This document shows positions 10,920-21,761 of a DNA stretch of 64,000 nt, piece by piece; position 1 is the first letter of the stretch, and each line of letters starts with the position of its first letter. The position numbers and the translations under genes are program-made. The notes under the pieces were generated by a model. That model did no database searches and had not been told where the DNA came from. It saw nothing but the letters and a program-made list of their open reading frames with translations. The stretch is from Ailurus styani (Eukaryota > Chordata > Mammalia > Carnivora > Ailuridae): positions 453,084-517,083 of the forward strand of contig LNAC01000845.1 in the NCBI GenBank assembly GCA_002007465.1. Direction: 5' to 3'.

Positions 10920-12365
10920 AGGAGCAAGATGGTGGAGGAGTAGGAGACCTAAATATCATCCGGTCCCAGGAGTTCAGCTAGATAGTCATCAAATCATTCT
11001 GAACACCTACAAACTCAACAGGAGATAGAAGAGAAGAAGAGCAGCAATTCTAGGAACAAAAAAATCGACCACTTTCCAGAAGGTAGAACGTGCAGAGAAG
11101 TGAGTCTGAGGTAACATTCGGGAAGATAGACGGCAGGGGGAGGGGATGGCTCCAGGCAAGTGAGAGAGCAGCAGAGCACAAAATTGGAACTTTTAAAAGT
11201 TCCCACTGAGGGACGCCACTACAGAGGCTAAGCGGGGGTGGAGCCCTTGCAGAGAGTGTGGTCTCAGGACCTGCAGGGTCACAAAAAGACCAGGGGTGTC
11301 TGAGTGTGGGAGAGTTCCCAGTTATTGGAGTGGGGAAGCTGGCTGCAGAGACAGAGCCAAGGAGTTGGCTCTCAGCTCGGGGTTACCCTAAACCATGATT
11401 CAAGGCACAGTCGGGCCACTGCTCTTCAAGCAGGGAACCCACAAGTGGCAGATCCAGGGAGACCCTCTCCTTTCCTCCTTTGGGAGGAGCAGCGTGGCAG
11501 GAATTTAGGTTTGGAGACTCTGAACGGGGCCCTGCACCAGAGACAGAAATGCTCAGTCACAGGATGGGTGCACTCGGAGGGCAGCCGGAGACCAGGGAGA
11601 CGGGAGGGACTGACTGCTTTTCTCTGAGGGCGCACTGGGGGGTGGGGCCCTGAGCTCTTCGCTCCCACAGGGCCAGAGATTGGGAGGCCGCTATTTTCAT
11701 TTCTGTCCTCCAAAGCTGTGTGGAAAGCATTCGGGGAAAAAAGCTCTGAGAGCAAACCTGAGCAGATTACTTAGCCTGGCCCCTGGCAGCTAGGGGAAAG
11801 CGACACATAGAATGCATGGCTTTTTTTCCATAATCCATTAGTCTTTCAAAGTTAAATTTTTAAAACTTTATTTTTTCCTTATTCTATTTTTTAAATTTTT
11901 CCTCTTATTTAATGTTTTTTAACTATTATATCTTATCGATACTTTTTAAAAACTCTTTTTGAATTTTCATTGTTATAGTCATACTTTATCCCTTCATTGT
12001 ATTTAACCTTATTTTTTGCAACATATAGGTTTTTTTTTTCTTTAAAATTTTGGGATACAGTTTCTTCTAATAGATCAAAATATACCCTAAATCTAGCTCA
12101 TGGCTTTGTTCTAGTCTCCAGCCTGATCACATTCCTTCCTTTTTTTTCTATTCTTTTTTCAATGAATTTCTTATTAATTCCTTTTTTAGAATCTTTTGTA
12201 ATTTTCATCCTTACAATCATATTCCATCCCTTCATTGTGCTTATTTTTGCATATATACATATATTGTTCCTTCTTTAAAATTTTGGGACTTAGTTTCTTC
12301 TAACAGACCAAAATACACCCAATTAGTGTATATTTTTCTGGGGTAATTGCTACCCTTTTAGTATT
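10920..12365 (+). promoter_or_regulatory. L1 5' UTR / internal promoter region with YY1-like start
   Basis: The first bases read 'ggagcaagatggtggagg'. A CAAGATGG-type core a few bases in is the usual YY1 site that sets L1 transcription start; here GGCGG is GGTGG. The region 11,200-11,760 is GC-rich, unlike its surroundings. From about 11,830 it turns T-rich and holds a 233-bp tandem duplication. Promoter activity today is unlikely and is inferred only from family knowledge. Confidence 0.7.
11925..12320 (+). repeat. Tandem duplication (period about 233 bp) in the L1 5' UTR
   Basis: Blocks 'cttcattg', 'ttctttaaaattttgggat' and 'ttcttctaatagatcaaaat' at about 11,980-12,085 recur at about 12,220-12,318. 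In the second copy they read 'ttctttaaaattttgggact' and 'ttcttctaacagaccaaaat'. The offset measured at 'tttcttctaa' is 233 bp. The copies have diverged by point changes and small indels, so the duplication predates or is about as old as this insertion. Confidence 0.8.
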
Positions 12366-13349
12366 TTGTTCTCTCATTCATCTATTCTTATCTGGATAAA
12401 GGGACAAGGGGGAAAAACTCACCAAAAAAAAAAAAAAGAACAAGAGGCAATACTGACAGCTAGGGACCTAATCAATATGGACATTAGTAATATGTCAGAA
12501 CTAGAGTTCAGAATGACGATTACCAAGGTGCTAGCTGGGCTTAAAAAAAGCATGGAAGATATTAGAGTATCCCTTTCTGGAGAAAAAAAATCCATTTCTG
12601 GGGAAATAAAAGAACTAAAATCTAACCAAGTTGAAATCAAAAAAGCTATTAATGAGGTGTAATCAAAAATGGAGGCTCTTGCTGCTAGGATAAATGAAGC
12701 AGAAGAGAGAATTAGTGATATAGAAGACCAAATAATGGAGAATAAAGAAGCTGAGGAAAAGAGAGACAAACAACTACTGGGCCATGAGGGGAGAATTTGA
12801 GAGATAAGTGAAACCATAAGATGAAACAGTATTAGAATAATTGGGATCCCAGAAGAAGAAGAAAGAGAGAGAGGGGAAGAAGGTATATTAGAGCAAATTA
12901 TAGCAGGGAATTTCCCTAATTTGGTGAAGGGAACAAGCATCAAAATCTAAGAGGCACAGAGAACCCCCCCAAATTAATAAAAATAGGTCTATACCCCATC
13001 ATCTAATAGTAAAACTTAGATGTCTCAGTGACAAAGAGAAAATTCTGGAAGCAGCTTGGGACAAGAGGTCTGTAACATATAAGAGTAGAAATATTAGACT
13101 GGCAGAAGACCTATCCGCAAATACCGGGCAGGCCAGAAAGGACTGGTACGATATATTCAGAGCACTAAATGAGAAAAATATGCAGCCAAGAATACCATAT
13201 CCAGCAAGGCTGTCATTGAAAATAGAAGGAGAGATTAAAACAAAAACAAAAACAAAAAAACAAAAACAAACTTCCAGGAGAAACAAAAACTAAAAGAATT
13301 TGCAAACACTAAACCAGCCATACAGGAAATATTGAAAGGGGTCCTCTAA
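12366..13349 (+). pseudogene. L1 ORF1 (RNA-binding chaperone), broken
   Basis: The first 98 codons stay open (12,366-12,662) and encode a basic N-terminus and the start of the coiled coil, rich in E, K and I. The frame then meets TAA at about 12,660 where L1 relatives have a Gln codon. Later TGA codons (around 12,797 and 12,821) stand at probable Arg CGA sites, as expected from CpG decay. The RRM-like part ('RIIGIPEEEE' near 12,835) and the C-terminal domain (about 13,140-13,210) remain recognisable. An (AAAAC)n stretch at 13,228-13,270 interrupts the C-terminus. Intact ORF1p would be a trimeric RNA-binding protein. Confidence 0.88.
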
Positions 13350-13754
13350 GCAAAGAGAGAGCCTAAAAGTAATAGACCAGAAAGGAACAGAGATGATATA
13401 CAGTAACAGTCACCTTACAGGGAATACAATGACACTACATTCATATCTTTCAATAGTTACCCTGAATGTAAATGGGGTAAATGCCCCAGTCAAAGACAGA
13501 GGGTATCAGAATGGATAAAAAAATAAGACCCATCAATATGCTATCTATAAGAAACTCATTTTAGACCCAGAGTCACTTCCAGATTTAAAGTGAGGGGATG
13601 GAAAACAATTTACCATGCTAATGGACATCAAAAGAAGGCTGGGGTGGCAATCCTTTTATCAGATAAATTAAATTTTAAGCTAAAGACTATGATAAGTGAT
13701 GAGGAAGGACACTATATCATACTTAAAGGGTCTGTCCAACAAGAAGATCTAATA

Positions 13755-13956
13755 TTTTTTTTTGAAGATTTTTTATTTATTTATTTGACACACAAAGAGA
13801 GATTACAAGTAGGCAGAGAGGCAGGCAGACAGAGAGGAGGAAGCAGGCTCCCTGCCGAGCAGAGAGCCCGATGCGGGCCTCGATCCCAGGACCCTGAGAT
13901 CATGACCTGAGCCGAAGGCAGAGGTTTTAACCCACTGAGCCACCCAGGCGCCCAAT
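13755..13956 (-). mobile_element. Can-SINE, young mustelid type, in L1 ORF2
   Basis: Minus-strand copy with a clean GGGCGCCTGGGTGGCTCAGT head, 'gcctgcctctctgcctactt' and a full tail. The 11-bp duplication 'aagatctaata' flanks it at 13,744-13,754 and 13,957-13,967. It inserted after the host L1. Confidence 0.97.
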
Positions 13957-14414
13957 AAGATCTAATAATTTTAAAAATCTATGCCCCTAACATGGGAGCA
14001 GCCTTATATAAAACAATAAATAACAAAATCAAAGAAACACATCAACAATAACAATAATAGTAGGGAACTATAACACCCCTCTCACTGAAATGGACAGATC
14101 AACTAAGCAAAAGATCAAGAAGAAAATAAAGGCTTTAAAAGACACACCGAATGAGATGGACATCACAGATATATTTAGAACATTCCATCCCAAAATAACA
14201 AAAAACACATTCTTCTCTGGTACACATGGAACATTCTCCAGAATACATCACATCCTCGGTCACAAACTAGGTCTCAACTGGCATCAAAAGATTGGGATCA
14301 TTCCCTGCATAGTTTCAGACAACAGTGCTCTGAAACTAGAACTCAGTCACAAGAGGAAAGTTGGAAAGAACTCAAATATATGGAAGCTAAAGAGCATCCT
14401 AAAGAATGAATGGG

Positions 14415-14602
14415 GGGTGCCTGGGTAGCTCGGTGGGTTAAAGCCTCTGCCTTCAGCTCAGGTCATGATCTCAGGCTCCTGGGATCGAGCCCCGCATCAG
14501 GCTCCCTGCTCAGCAGGGAGCCTGCTTCCTCCTCTCTCTGCCTGCCTCTCTGCCTGCTTGTAATCTCTCTCTCTCTGTCAAATAAAAAAAATCTTAAAAA
14601 AT
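14415..14602 (+). mobile_element. Can-SINE, young mustelid type, in L1 ORF2
   Basis: Plus-strand copy: 'ggtgcctgggtagctcggtg', 'gttaaagcctctgcc', 'cctgcctctctgcctgcttg', tail AAATAAAAAAAATC plus poly(A). The 13-bp duplication 'aagaatgaatggg' lies at 14,402-14,414 and 14,603-14,615. Confidence 0.97.
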
Positions 14603-17132
14603 AAGAATGAATGGGTCAACAAGGAAATTAAACAGGAATTTAAAAAATTCATGGAAACAAATGAAAATGAAAACACAACTGTTCAAAATCTTTAGGGCAC
14701 AGCACAGGTGGTCCTGAGAGGAAAGTATATAGCAATACAAGACTTTCTCAAGAAATAAGAAAGGTTTCAAGTACACAACCTAACCCTACACCTAAAAGAG
14801 CTGGACAAAAAACAGCAAAGAAAGCCTAAACCCAGCAGGAGAAGAGAAATCATAAAGATCAGAGCAGCAACCAATGAAATAGAAACCAAAAGAACAGCAG
14901 AACAAATCGACAAAACTCAGAGCTAATTCTTTGAAAGAATTAATGAGATTGATAGACACCTGGCCAGACTTATCAAAAAGAAAAGAGAATGGGTCTAAAT
15001 TAATAAAATCATGAATGAAAGAGGAGAGATCATAACCAACACCAAGGAAATACAAACAATTCTAAGAACATATTATGAGCAACTCTACACCAGCAAATTT
15101 GATAATCTGGAAGAAATGGATGCATTCCTAGAGACATATAAACTACCAAAACTGAACCAGGAAGAAATAGAAAACATGAACAGACCTATAACCAGTAAGC
15201 AGATTGAAGCAGTCTTTAAAAATCTCCCAACAAACAAGAGCCCAGGGCCAGATGTCTTCCCAGGGGAATTCTACCAAACATGTAAAGAAGAATGAATACC
15301 TATTCTCCTGAAACTGCTCCAAAAAAATAGAAATGGAAGGGAAACTTCCAAATTCATTTTATGAGGCCAGCATTACCTTGATCCCAAAACCAGGCAAAGA
15401 CCCCACCAAAAAGCAGGATTACAGACCAATATCCTTGATGAACATGGATGAAAAATTCTCACCAAAATCCTAGCCAATAGGATCCAACAGCACATTAAAA
15501 GGATTATTCACCACAACCAAATGGGATTTATTCCTGGGCTGCAAGGTGGGTTCAACATCCACAAATCAATCAATGTGATATGATACATTAAAAAAAAAAG
15601 AACAAGAACCATATGATACTCTCAATAGATGCTGAAAAAGCATTTGACAAAGTACAGCATCCTTTCTTGATCAAAGCTCTTAAAAGTGTAGGGATAGAGG
15701 GTACATATCTCAATATCATCAAAACCATCTATGAAAAACCCACAGCGAATATCATTCTCAATGGAGAAAAACTGAGAACTTTTCCCCTAAAGTCAGGAAC
15801 ACGGCAGGGTTGTCCACTATCACCACTGCTATTCAACATAGTACTAGAAGTCCTAGCCTCAGCAATCAGACAACAAAAAGAAATAAAAGGCATCCGAATC
15901 AGCAAAGAAGTCAAATGCTCACTTTTTGCAGATGATATGATACTTTATGTGGAAAACCCAAAAGACTCCACTCCAAAACTGCTGGAAATCATACAGGAAT
16001 TCAGTAAAGTGTCAGGATATAAAATCAATGCACAGAAATCAGTTGCATTTCTATACACCAATAGCAACACAGAAGAAAGAAATTAAGGAGTAAATCCCAT
16101 TTGTAATTGTACCCAAAACCATAAGATATGTAGGAATAAACCTAACCAAAGAGGCAAAGAATCTGTACTCAGAAAACTATAAAGTACTTGTGAAAGAAAT
16201 TGAGGAAGACACAAAGAAATGGAAAAACGTCCCATGCTCACAGATTGGGAGAACAAATATTGTGAAAATGTTTATGCTACCTAAAGAAATCTATACATTT
16301 AATGCAATCCCTATCAGAATACCATCAATTTTTTCAAAGAAATGGAACAAATAATCCTAAAATTTATACGGAACAAGAAAAGACCCCAAAGAGCCAGAGG
16401 AGTGTTGAAAAAGAAAACCAAAGTTGGTGGCATCACAATTCCAGGCTTAAAGCTCTATTACAAACTTGTCATCATCAAGACAGTATGGTACTGGTACAAA
16501 AACAGACACATAGATTAATGGAACAGGCTAGAGAGCCCAGAAATGGACCCTCAACTCTATGGTCGACTACTCTTCGACAAAGCAGGAAAAAATGTCCAGT
16601 GGAAAAAAGAGACAGTCTCTCCAAAAAATGGTGCTGGGAAAATTGGACAGCCACATGCAGAAGAATGAAACTGGACCATGTCTTTACACCACACACAAAA
16701 ACAGACTCAAAATGGATGAAAGACCTCAATGTGGACAGGAATCCATCAAAATCCTTGAGAAGCAAACAGGCAGCAACCTCTTCGACCTTGGCTGCAGCAA
16801 CTTCTTCCTAGGAACATCACCAAAAGCAAGGGAAGCAAGGGCAAAAATGAACTATTGGGACTTCATCAAGATTAAAAGCTTTTGCACCATAAATGAAACA
16901 GTGAACAAAAATCAAAAGACAACTGATAGAATGGGAAAAGATATTTGCAAATGACATATCAGATAAAGGGCTAGTATCCAAAATCTATAAAGAACTTCTC
17001 AAACTCAACACCCAAAAAACAAATAATCCAATCAAGAAATGGACAGAAGACATGAACAGACATTTCTGCAAAGAAGACATCCAAATGGCCAAGACACATG
17101 AAAAAGTGCTCATCATCACTCAGCACCAGGAA

Positions 17133-17208
17133 AATGTGAGTATTATCTAGTTGTATAATGGGGCAAGGCAAACTTATGGTCCTCCTACTCTGCCATCTTC
17201 CCAGCCTC
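17133..17208 (-). mobile_element. Inverted stub of an L1 5' end inside the L1
   Basis: Read on the minus strand it starts 'gaggctgggaagatggcag' and continues 'agtaggaggacc', then 'ttgccttgccccattat' and 'caactagataatactc'. That is a head-of-L1 5' UTR, opposite in orientation to the host. It replaces about 210 bp of the host ORF2 found intact at 3553-3767. A further 35 bp of unassigned sequence (17,209-17,243) follows before the L1 resumes at about 17,244. Confidence 0.65.
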
Positions 17209-17393
17209 AAGTGAAAAATGCATCTTTTGACTATTATCACAATCGCACTACTGGCATTTACCCTAAAGATACAAATGTAGTGATCTGAAGGGGTACGTAC
17301 ACCCAAATGTTTATACCAGCAATGTCCACAATAGTCAAACTATGGAAAGAACCTAGATGTCCATCAACAGATGAATAGATAAAGGTATGAGAC

Positions 17394-17396
<3 letters not shown>

Positions 17397-17430
<34 letters not shown>
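17397..17430 (+). repeat. (TG)n microsatellite within L1 ORF2 3' part
   Basis: Seventeen TG units. The site corresponds to the 'gtggtatatatta' stretch of related L1 copies (3920), so the array grew from a short alternating seed. Confidence 0.97.
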
Positions 17431-17431
<1 letters not shown>

Positions 17432-17827
17432 AATGGAACACAATGGAATCTATGCAGCCATCAAAAGAAACGAAAACTTGCCATTTGCAATGATGTGGCT
17501 GGAACTAGAGGGTATTATGCTAACCAAAATAAGTCAATCAGAGAAAGACAATTATCAGATGATCTCGCTGATATGAGGAATTCGAGAGGGAAAAGTGAAA
17601 CAAGATGGGATTGGGAGGGAGACAAACCATAAGAGACTCTTAATCTCACAAAACAAACAGGGTTGCTGGGGGTGGGGGGAGGATAAGGTGGCTGCGTTAT
17701 GGACATTGGGGAGGGTATGTGGTGTGGTGAGTGCTATGAAATGTGTAAGCCTGATGATTCATAGCCCTGTACCCCTGGGTGAAGTAATACACTCTATGTT
17801 AATTTTAAACATCTGTATTTAAAAAAA

Positions 17828-17860
17828 CAAGCAGCAGGGCACACCCAGGAAAGGAAAAAA
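17828..17860 (+). other. Possible 3' transduction of the full-length L1
   Basis: The normal L1 3' end ('atgttaattttaaa') is reached near 17,808. After a short A-run there are 27 non-L1 bases ('caagcagcagggcacaccca' and on), then a second A-run, and only then the target duplication at 17,861. A second tail outside the L1 end is the signature of transcription reading past the L1 poly(A) site. It is short, so drift of the L1 end is an alternative. Confidence 0.5.
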
Positions 17861-17875
17861 AAAGAATATAGTTTA

Positions 17876-17995
17876 GAAAACTCATTAGACAAGAAAACAA
17901 GAACAATCCATAACAAGGGGGAAGAATTTGATCCCAGAGTTGACACACTATAATAGTCAACAGCAGAACACACACAATATATGTAGGAGACACTC
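17876..17995 (+). mobile_element. Ancient L1M-type 5' region, right part
   Basis: Direct continuation of the element cut at 10,919, shown by the 15-bp duplication. Decayed 5' UTR/ORF1-proximal wording ('gttgacacactataatag'). The boundary with the next L1 near 17,995 is approximate. Confidence 0.55.
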
Positions 17996-18109
17996 CCCAA
18001 AATGCCAGGTCCTGGGAACATGGTACACTGCACTATACAGCACTACAGGACGTATTCTTCATAAGGAGCAAGAAACATAGCTAATTTCCCTAACACAGAG
18101 AAAGAGACA

Positions 18110-18990
18110 CAGAGAGTTAGATTAATGAGGAGACAGGGGAATAGGACCCAAATGAAAGAATAGGACAAAACCACAGCAAGAGACCTAAGTGAAACAAATT
18201 TAAGTAATACACCTGATAGAGGATTTAAAGTAATGATCATAAGGATATTCAGTGGACTTGAAAAAAGAGTAGAGATCATCAGAGAAATCTTAACAAAGAG
18301 AGAGAAAACATAAAAAAGTTCCAGAGATGAGGAACACAATAAATAAAATTAAAAATACATTAGATTGAGTAAGTAGCAGTCTAGCAGACTAATTAGTGAC
18401 TTGGAGGACAGAATAATGGAAAGTAATCAAACTGAGAGGAAAAATTATGCAAACTGAGAATAGTCTTAGGGAACTCAGTGCTGTATCAACACTCGCATTA
18501 TAGGGATCCTAGAAGAGAGAGAAAAGGGGGTAGAAAATTTATTTGCATAAATAATAGTGGAAAATATGCTAATCTGAGGAAGGAAACTGATATCCAGATC
18601 CAGGAGGTACAGAGATCCCCTCCAAAAATCAAGCCACAGGGTTCTACATGAAGACACATAGTAATTAAAATGGTAAAAAGTAGTGATAAGGAAATAATTT
18701 TAAAAGCAGCAAAAGAACAATAAGTTACACATAAGAGAAACCCATAAGGCTATGAGCATATTTTTCAGCAGAAACTTTGCAGGTCAAAGAAAATGGCATG
18801 ATATATTCAAAGTGCTGAAAGTAAAAAACCTACAGCCAAGAATACTCTATCCAGCATGGCTATCATTCAGGATAGAAGAAATAAAGAGTCCCTTAGACAA
18901 ACAAAAACTGAAGGAGCTCATGATGACTAAATCAGCTCTACAAGAAATATTAAAGAGGACTCTTAAAATGGAAAGGAAAGACCATAAGTG
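18110..18990 (+). pseudogene. L1 ORF1 remains, broken
   Basis: Frames in several phases encode coiled-coil-like E/K-rich sequence and the C-terminal 'LQPRILYPAWLSFR' region in the open frame at 18,752-18,991. Stops and frameshifts throughout the rest. The chaperone function is lost. Confidence 0.75.
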
Positions 18991-19596
18991 AGAGTATGAA
19001 AAGTAAAAAAAAAAAAAAAAGCAGCAAAAATAAGTATTTCCATAAAAATCAGTGAAGAAATTCATAAAATAAAAGGATGTAAAATATGACACCATATCCC
19101 TAAAAAATGGAGGAGTAAAGAAGGGGTTCAAACTTAAGTGACCATCAATTTAATATAGACTACTATATGCAAAAGATGTTATATACAAACCTCATGTAAC
19201 CACAAATCAAAAACCAGTAATAGATATGCAAAGAATAAAGGGAAAGGAATCCAAGTGCAATGCTAAAGAAAGCCAACAAACCATGAAAGACAGCAAGAGA
19301 AGAAAGGGTCAGAGAAAAACTAAAAAACAACCATAGAACAAGTAACAAAATGGCAATAAACACATATCTATCAATGATTACTATGAATATAAAAGGACTA
19401 AACACTCTTATCAAAAGACAGGGTGACAGAGTAGATTAAAAAATAAGACCCATCTATATGTTGCCTATAGGAGCCTCATTTCGGACCAAAGAAACATGCA
19501 GAATGAAAAAGAGGGGATGGAGAAATATTTATCATGCAAATGGATTTCAAAAAAAAATCTGGGGTAGCAATATTTACATTAGACAAAATAGACTTT

Positions 19597-19617
19597 ATTT
19601 ACTTTTTTTCTTTTTTG
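19597..19617 (-). mobile_element. Poly(T)-like 21-bp insertion with a 15-bp target duplication
   Basis: 'gacaaaatagacttt' occurs at 19,582-19,596 and again at 19,618-19,632 around 21 T-rich bases. Read on the minus strand the insert is nearly all A. It looks like a reverse-transcription event that copied only a poly(A) tail. A template-slippage duplication is the alternative. Confidence 0.55.
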
Positions 19618-19661
19618 GACAAAATAGACTTTAAAACAAAAAGCGTGACAAGAAACAAAGA

Positions 19662-19786
19662 AGGGGGCATTTGGGTGACTCAGTTAAGTGTCTGACTTTA
19701 GTTCAGGATATGATCTCAGGGTCCTAGAATCGAGCCCTGTGTTGGGCTCCCTGTTTAGCAGGGAGTCTGCTTGTCCTTCTCCCTCA
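19662..19786 (+). mobile_element. Can-SINE lacking its 3' third, at an L1 deletion junction
   Basis: Head and middle are present ('tttgggtgactcagttaagt', 'atgatctcagggtcctag', 'tttagcagggagtctgctt'). The element stops in the CT-rich region with no AAATAAA tail, and RT-domain L1 sequence follows at once. One deletion removed the SINE end together with more than 1 kb of L1 ORF2. Confidence 0.88.
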
Positions 19787-21110
19787 AATTAATTCAATGA
19801 GACCAGCATTCCCCTGATACCAAAAGCAGATAAAGACATCATAAAAAAAATATGCAAAAACAACAACAAAAAACACTGTGGCCAATAACCCTAATGAACA
19901 TGGATGCAAATTTCCACAACACAATAATAGCAAACTGAGTTCAACAATACATTACAAAAATCATTCACAATGATCAAGTGGGATTTATTCCTGTGTTGTA
20001 AGTGTGGTTCAATATTCACAAATCAATGTGTTACATCACATCAATAAGAGAAAGGATAACCACACAATCATTTCAAAAGATGTAGAAAATGCATTTGACA
20101 AAGTGCAATATGCATTCATGATAAAAACTCTTAACAAAGTAGGTGTATAGGGAACATACCTCAACATAATAAAGTCCATATATCCATCGCTAATATCATT
20201 CTCAACGGGGAACACTCAGAGCTTTCCCTTTAGGTCAGGAACAAGACAGGGAAGTCTACTCTCACTACTCCTATTTAACATAGTACTGGAAGTCCTAGCT
20301 ACAGCAATCAGACAGCAAAAAGCAATAAAAAGTATCCAAATTGGCAAGGAAGAAGTAAAACTTAACTATTTGCAGATGACATGGTACTCTATATAGAACA
20401 TCCTAAAGACTCCACCAAGCTAGAATTGATAAATGAATTCAGTAAAGTCACAGGATATACAATTAATGCATAAAATCCATAGCATTTCTATATACCAAAA
20501 ATGAAGCACAGAAAGAGAAATTAAGGAAAAAAATAACATTTAAAATTCCACCAAAAATATTAAGATATCTACGAATAAGCCTAACCAAAGAGGTGAAAGA
20601 CCTGTACTCTGAAAACTATGAAAAACCAAGAAAAGAAACTGAAGAAGACACAGAAATGGACAGACATTCCATGCTCATGGATTGGAAGAATAAATTTTAA
20701 AATGTCTACACTACCCAAAGCAATCTGCACATTTAATGCAATCCTTATTAAAATACCAATGGCATTTTTCACAGAACTAGAACAAACAATCCTAAAATTT
20801 GTATGGAACCACAAAAGACCCTGAAGAGCCAAAGCAATGTTGAAAAAGAAAAGCAAAGCTGAAGGCATCACAATTCTGTACTTCACGCTGTATTACAAAG
20901 GTGTAGTAATTAAAACAGTATGGTACTAGCACATAGACACATAGATCAATGGAACAGATTAAAAAATCTAGAAAGAACCCCACAATTATATGGTCAATTA
21001 ATCTTCGACAAAGCAGGAAAGAATATCCAATGGGAAAAAGATAGACTCTCCAAAAAATGATTTTGGGAAAACTGGACAGCAACATGGGAAACAATGAAAC
21101 TGGACCACTT

Positions 21111-21114
<4 letters not shown>

Positions 21115-21159
<45 letters not shown>
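21115..21159 (+). repeat. (AC)n microsatellite within L1 ORF2
   Basis: About 22 AC units at the spot where other L1 copies read 'cttacaccacacacaaaaac' (16,685). Grown from an L1 seed. Confidence 0.97.
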
Positions 21160-21161
<2 letters not shown>

Positions 21162-21573
21162 TTCCAAATGGATGAAAGACCTAAATGTGAGACCTGAAAC
21201 CACAAAAATCCTAGAACAGAGCATAGGCAGTAATTTCTCTGACATGTGCTGTAGCAACTTTTATATAGATAGGCTCCCCTGAGGCAAGGGGAAAAAAAGC
21301 AAAAATAAACTATTGGGACTATATCAAAATAAAAAGCTATTGCACAGTGAAGGAAACAATCAACAAAACTAAATGGCAACCTACAGAACAGGAGAAGATA
21401 TATGCAAATGACATATCCTATAAAAGGTTAATATTCAAAAATATAAAGAACTTATACAAATCAACCCCCCCCAAAAAAAACCAATTGAATTAAAAAACGG
21501 GCAGAAGACATGAACAGACATTTCTCCAAAGGAAACATCCAGATGGCCAACAGACACATGAAAAGATATTCAT

Positions 21574-21761
21574 TGGGGTGCCTGGGTGGCTCAGTCATTA
21601 GCGTCTCCCTTTGGCTCAGGTCATGATCCCAAGGTCCTGGGATTGAGCCCCACATCAGGCTCCCTGCTCAGTGGGCTTGCCTCTCCCTCTCCTACTCCCC
21701 CAGCTTGTGTTCCCTCTCTTGCTGTCTCTCTCTCTCTGTCAAATAAATAAAGTCTTAGAAA
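21574..21761 (+). mobile_element. Can-SINE in the middle-aged L1
   Basis: Complete head, CT-rich body with (TC) run and CAAATAAATAAAG tail. The 13-bp duplication 'aaaagatattcat' flanks it at 21,561-21,573 and 21,762-21,774. Confidence 0.97.

Larger units (their letters stand above)
13429..17586 (+). pseudogene. L1 ORF2 (endonuclease + reverse transcriptase), broken and interrupted
   Basis: The ATG at 13,429 starts a frame with the endonuclease N-terminus ('IVTLNVNG'), but stops appear by about 13,520. SINEs interrupt the endonuclease region at 13,755 and 14,415. The pre-RT part is open at 15,011-15,295. The RT core is open at 15,613-16,086 and includes the [12 protein letters not shown] block and an intact F-A-D-D catalytic motif at 15,925-15,936. 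The C-terminal part is frameshifted (frames at 16,302-16,811 and 16,559-16,954). A replacement at 17,133-17,243 removes about 210 bp of the C-terminal region. Non-functional. Confidence 0.9.
10920..17860 (+). mobile_element. Nearly full-length carnivore L1, inactive
   Basis: Flanked by a perfect 15-bp duplication, 'aaagaatatagttta' at 10,905-10,919 and 17,861-17,875. The order is complete: 5' UTR with an AAGATGG start (10,920 on), ORF1 (about 12,366-13,349), ORF2 (about 13,429-17,586), 3' UTR and A-rich tail. Two younger SINEs (13,755 and 14,415) sit inside ORF2. Stops in ORF1, several frameshifts in ORF2 and a rearrangement at 17.13-17.24 kb make it inactive. Without the two SINEs it would be about 6.55 kb, close to a full L1. 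Confidence 0.95.

Noticed and set aside
11304..11755. 107-aa (+) and 109-aa (-) open frames in the GC-rich L1 5' UTR, reminiscent of an antisense ORF0
   Set aside because: GC-rich DNA has few stops, no recognised motif is present, and ORF0 is described from primates only. One locus does not support a gene.
12419..12943. 174-aa open frame on the minus strand, the longest frame in the window
   Set aside because: It lies antisense to the L1 ORF1 coiled coil. The S/L/I-rich composition is what the reverse of E/K-rich codons gives, and it starts at an A-run of the L1. A shadow frame.
13590..13910. 106-aa frame that seems to fuse an L1 endonuclease piece with another domain
   Set aside because: The second half is the antisense Can-SINE read through. 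The same R/G-rich '...QRARCGPRSQDPEIMT' ending appears in the SINE at 60.3 kb.
15729..15914. 61-aa minus-strand frame
   Set aside because: Antisense shadow of the L1 reverse-transcriptase frame at 15,613-16,086.
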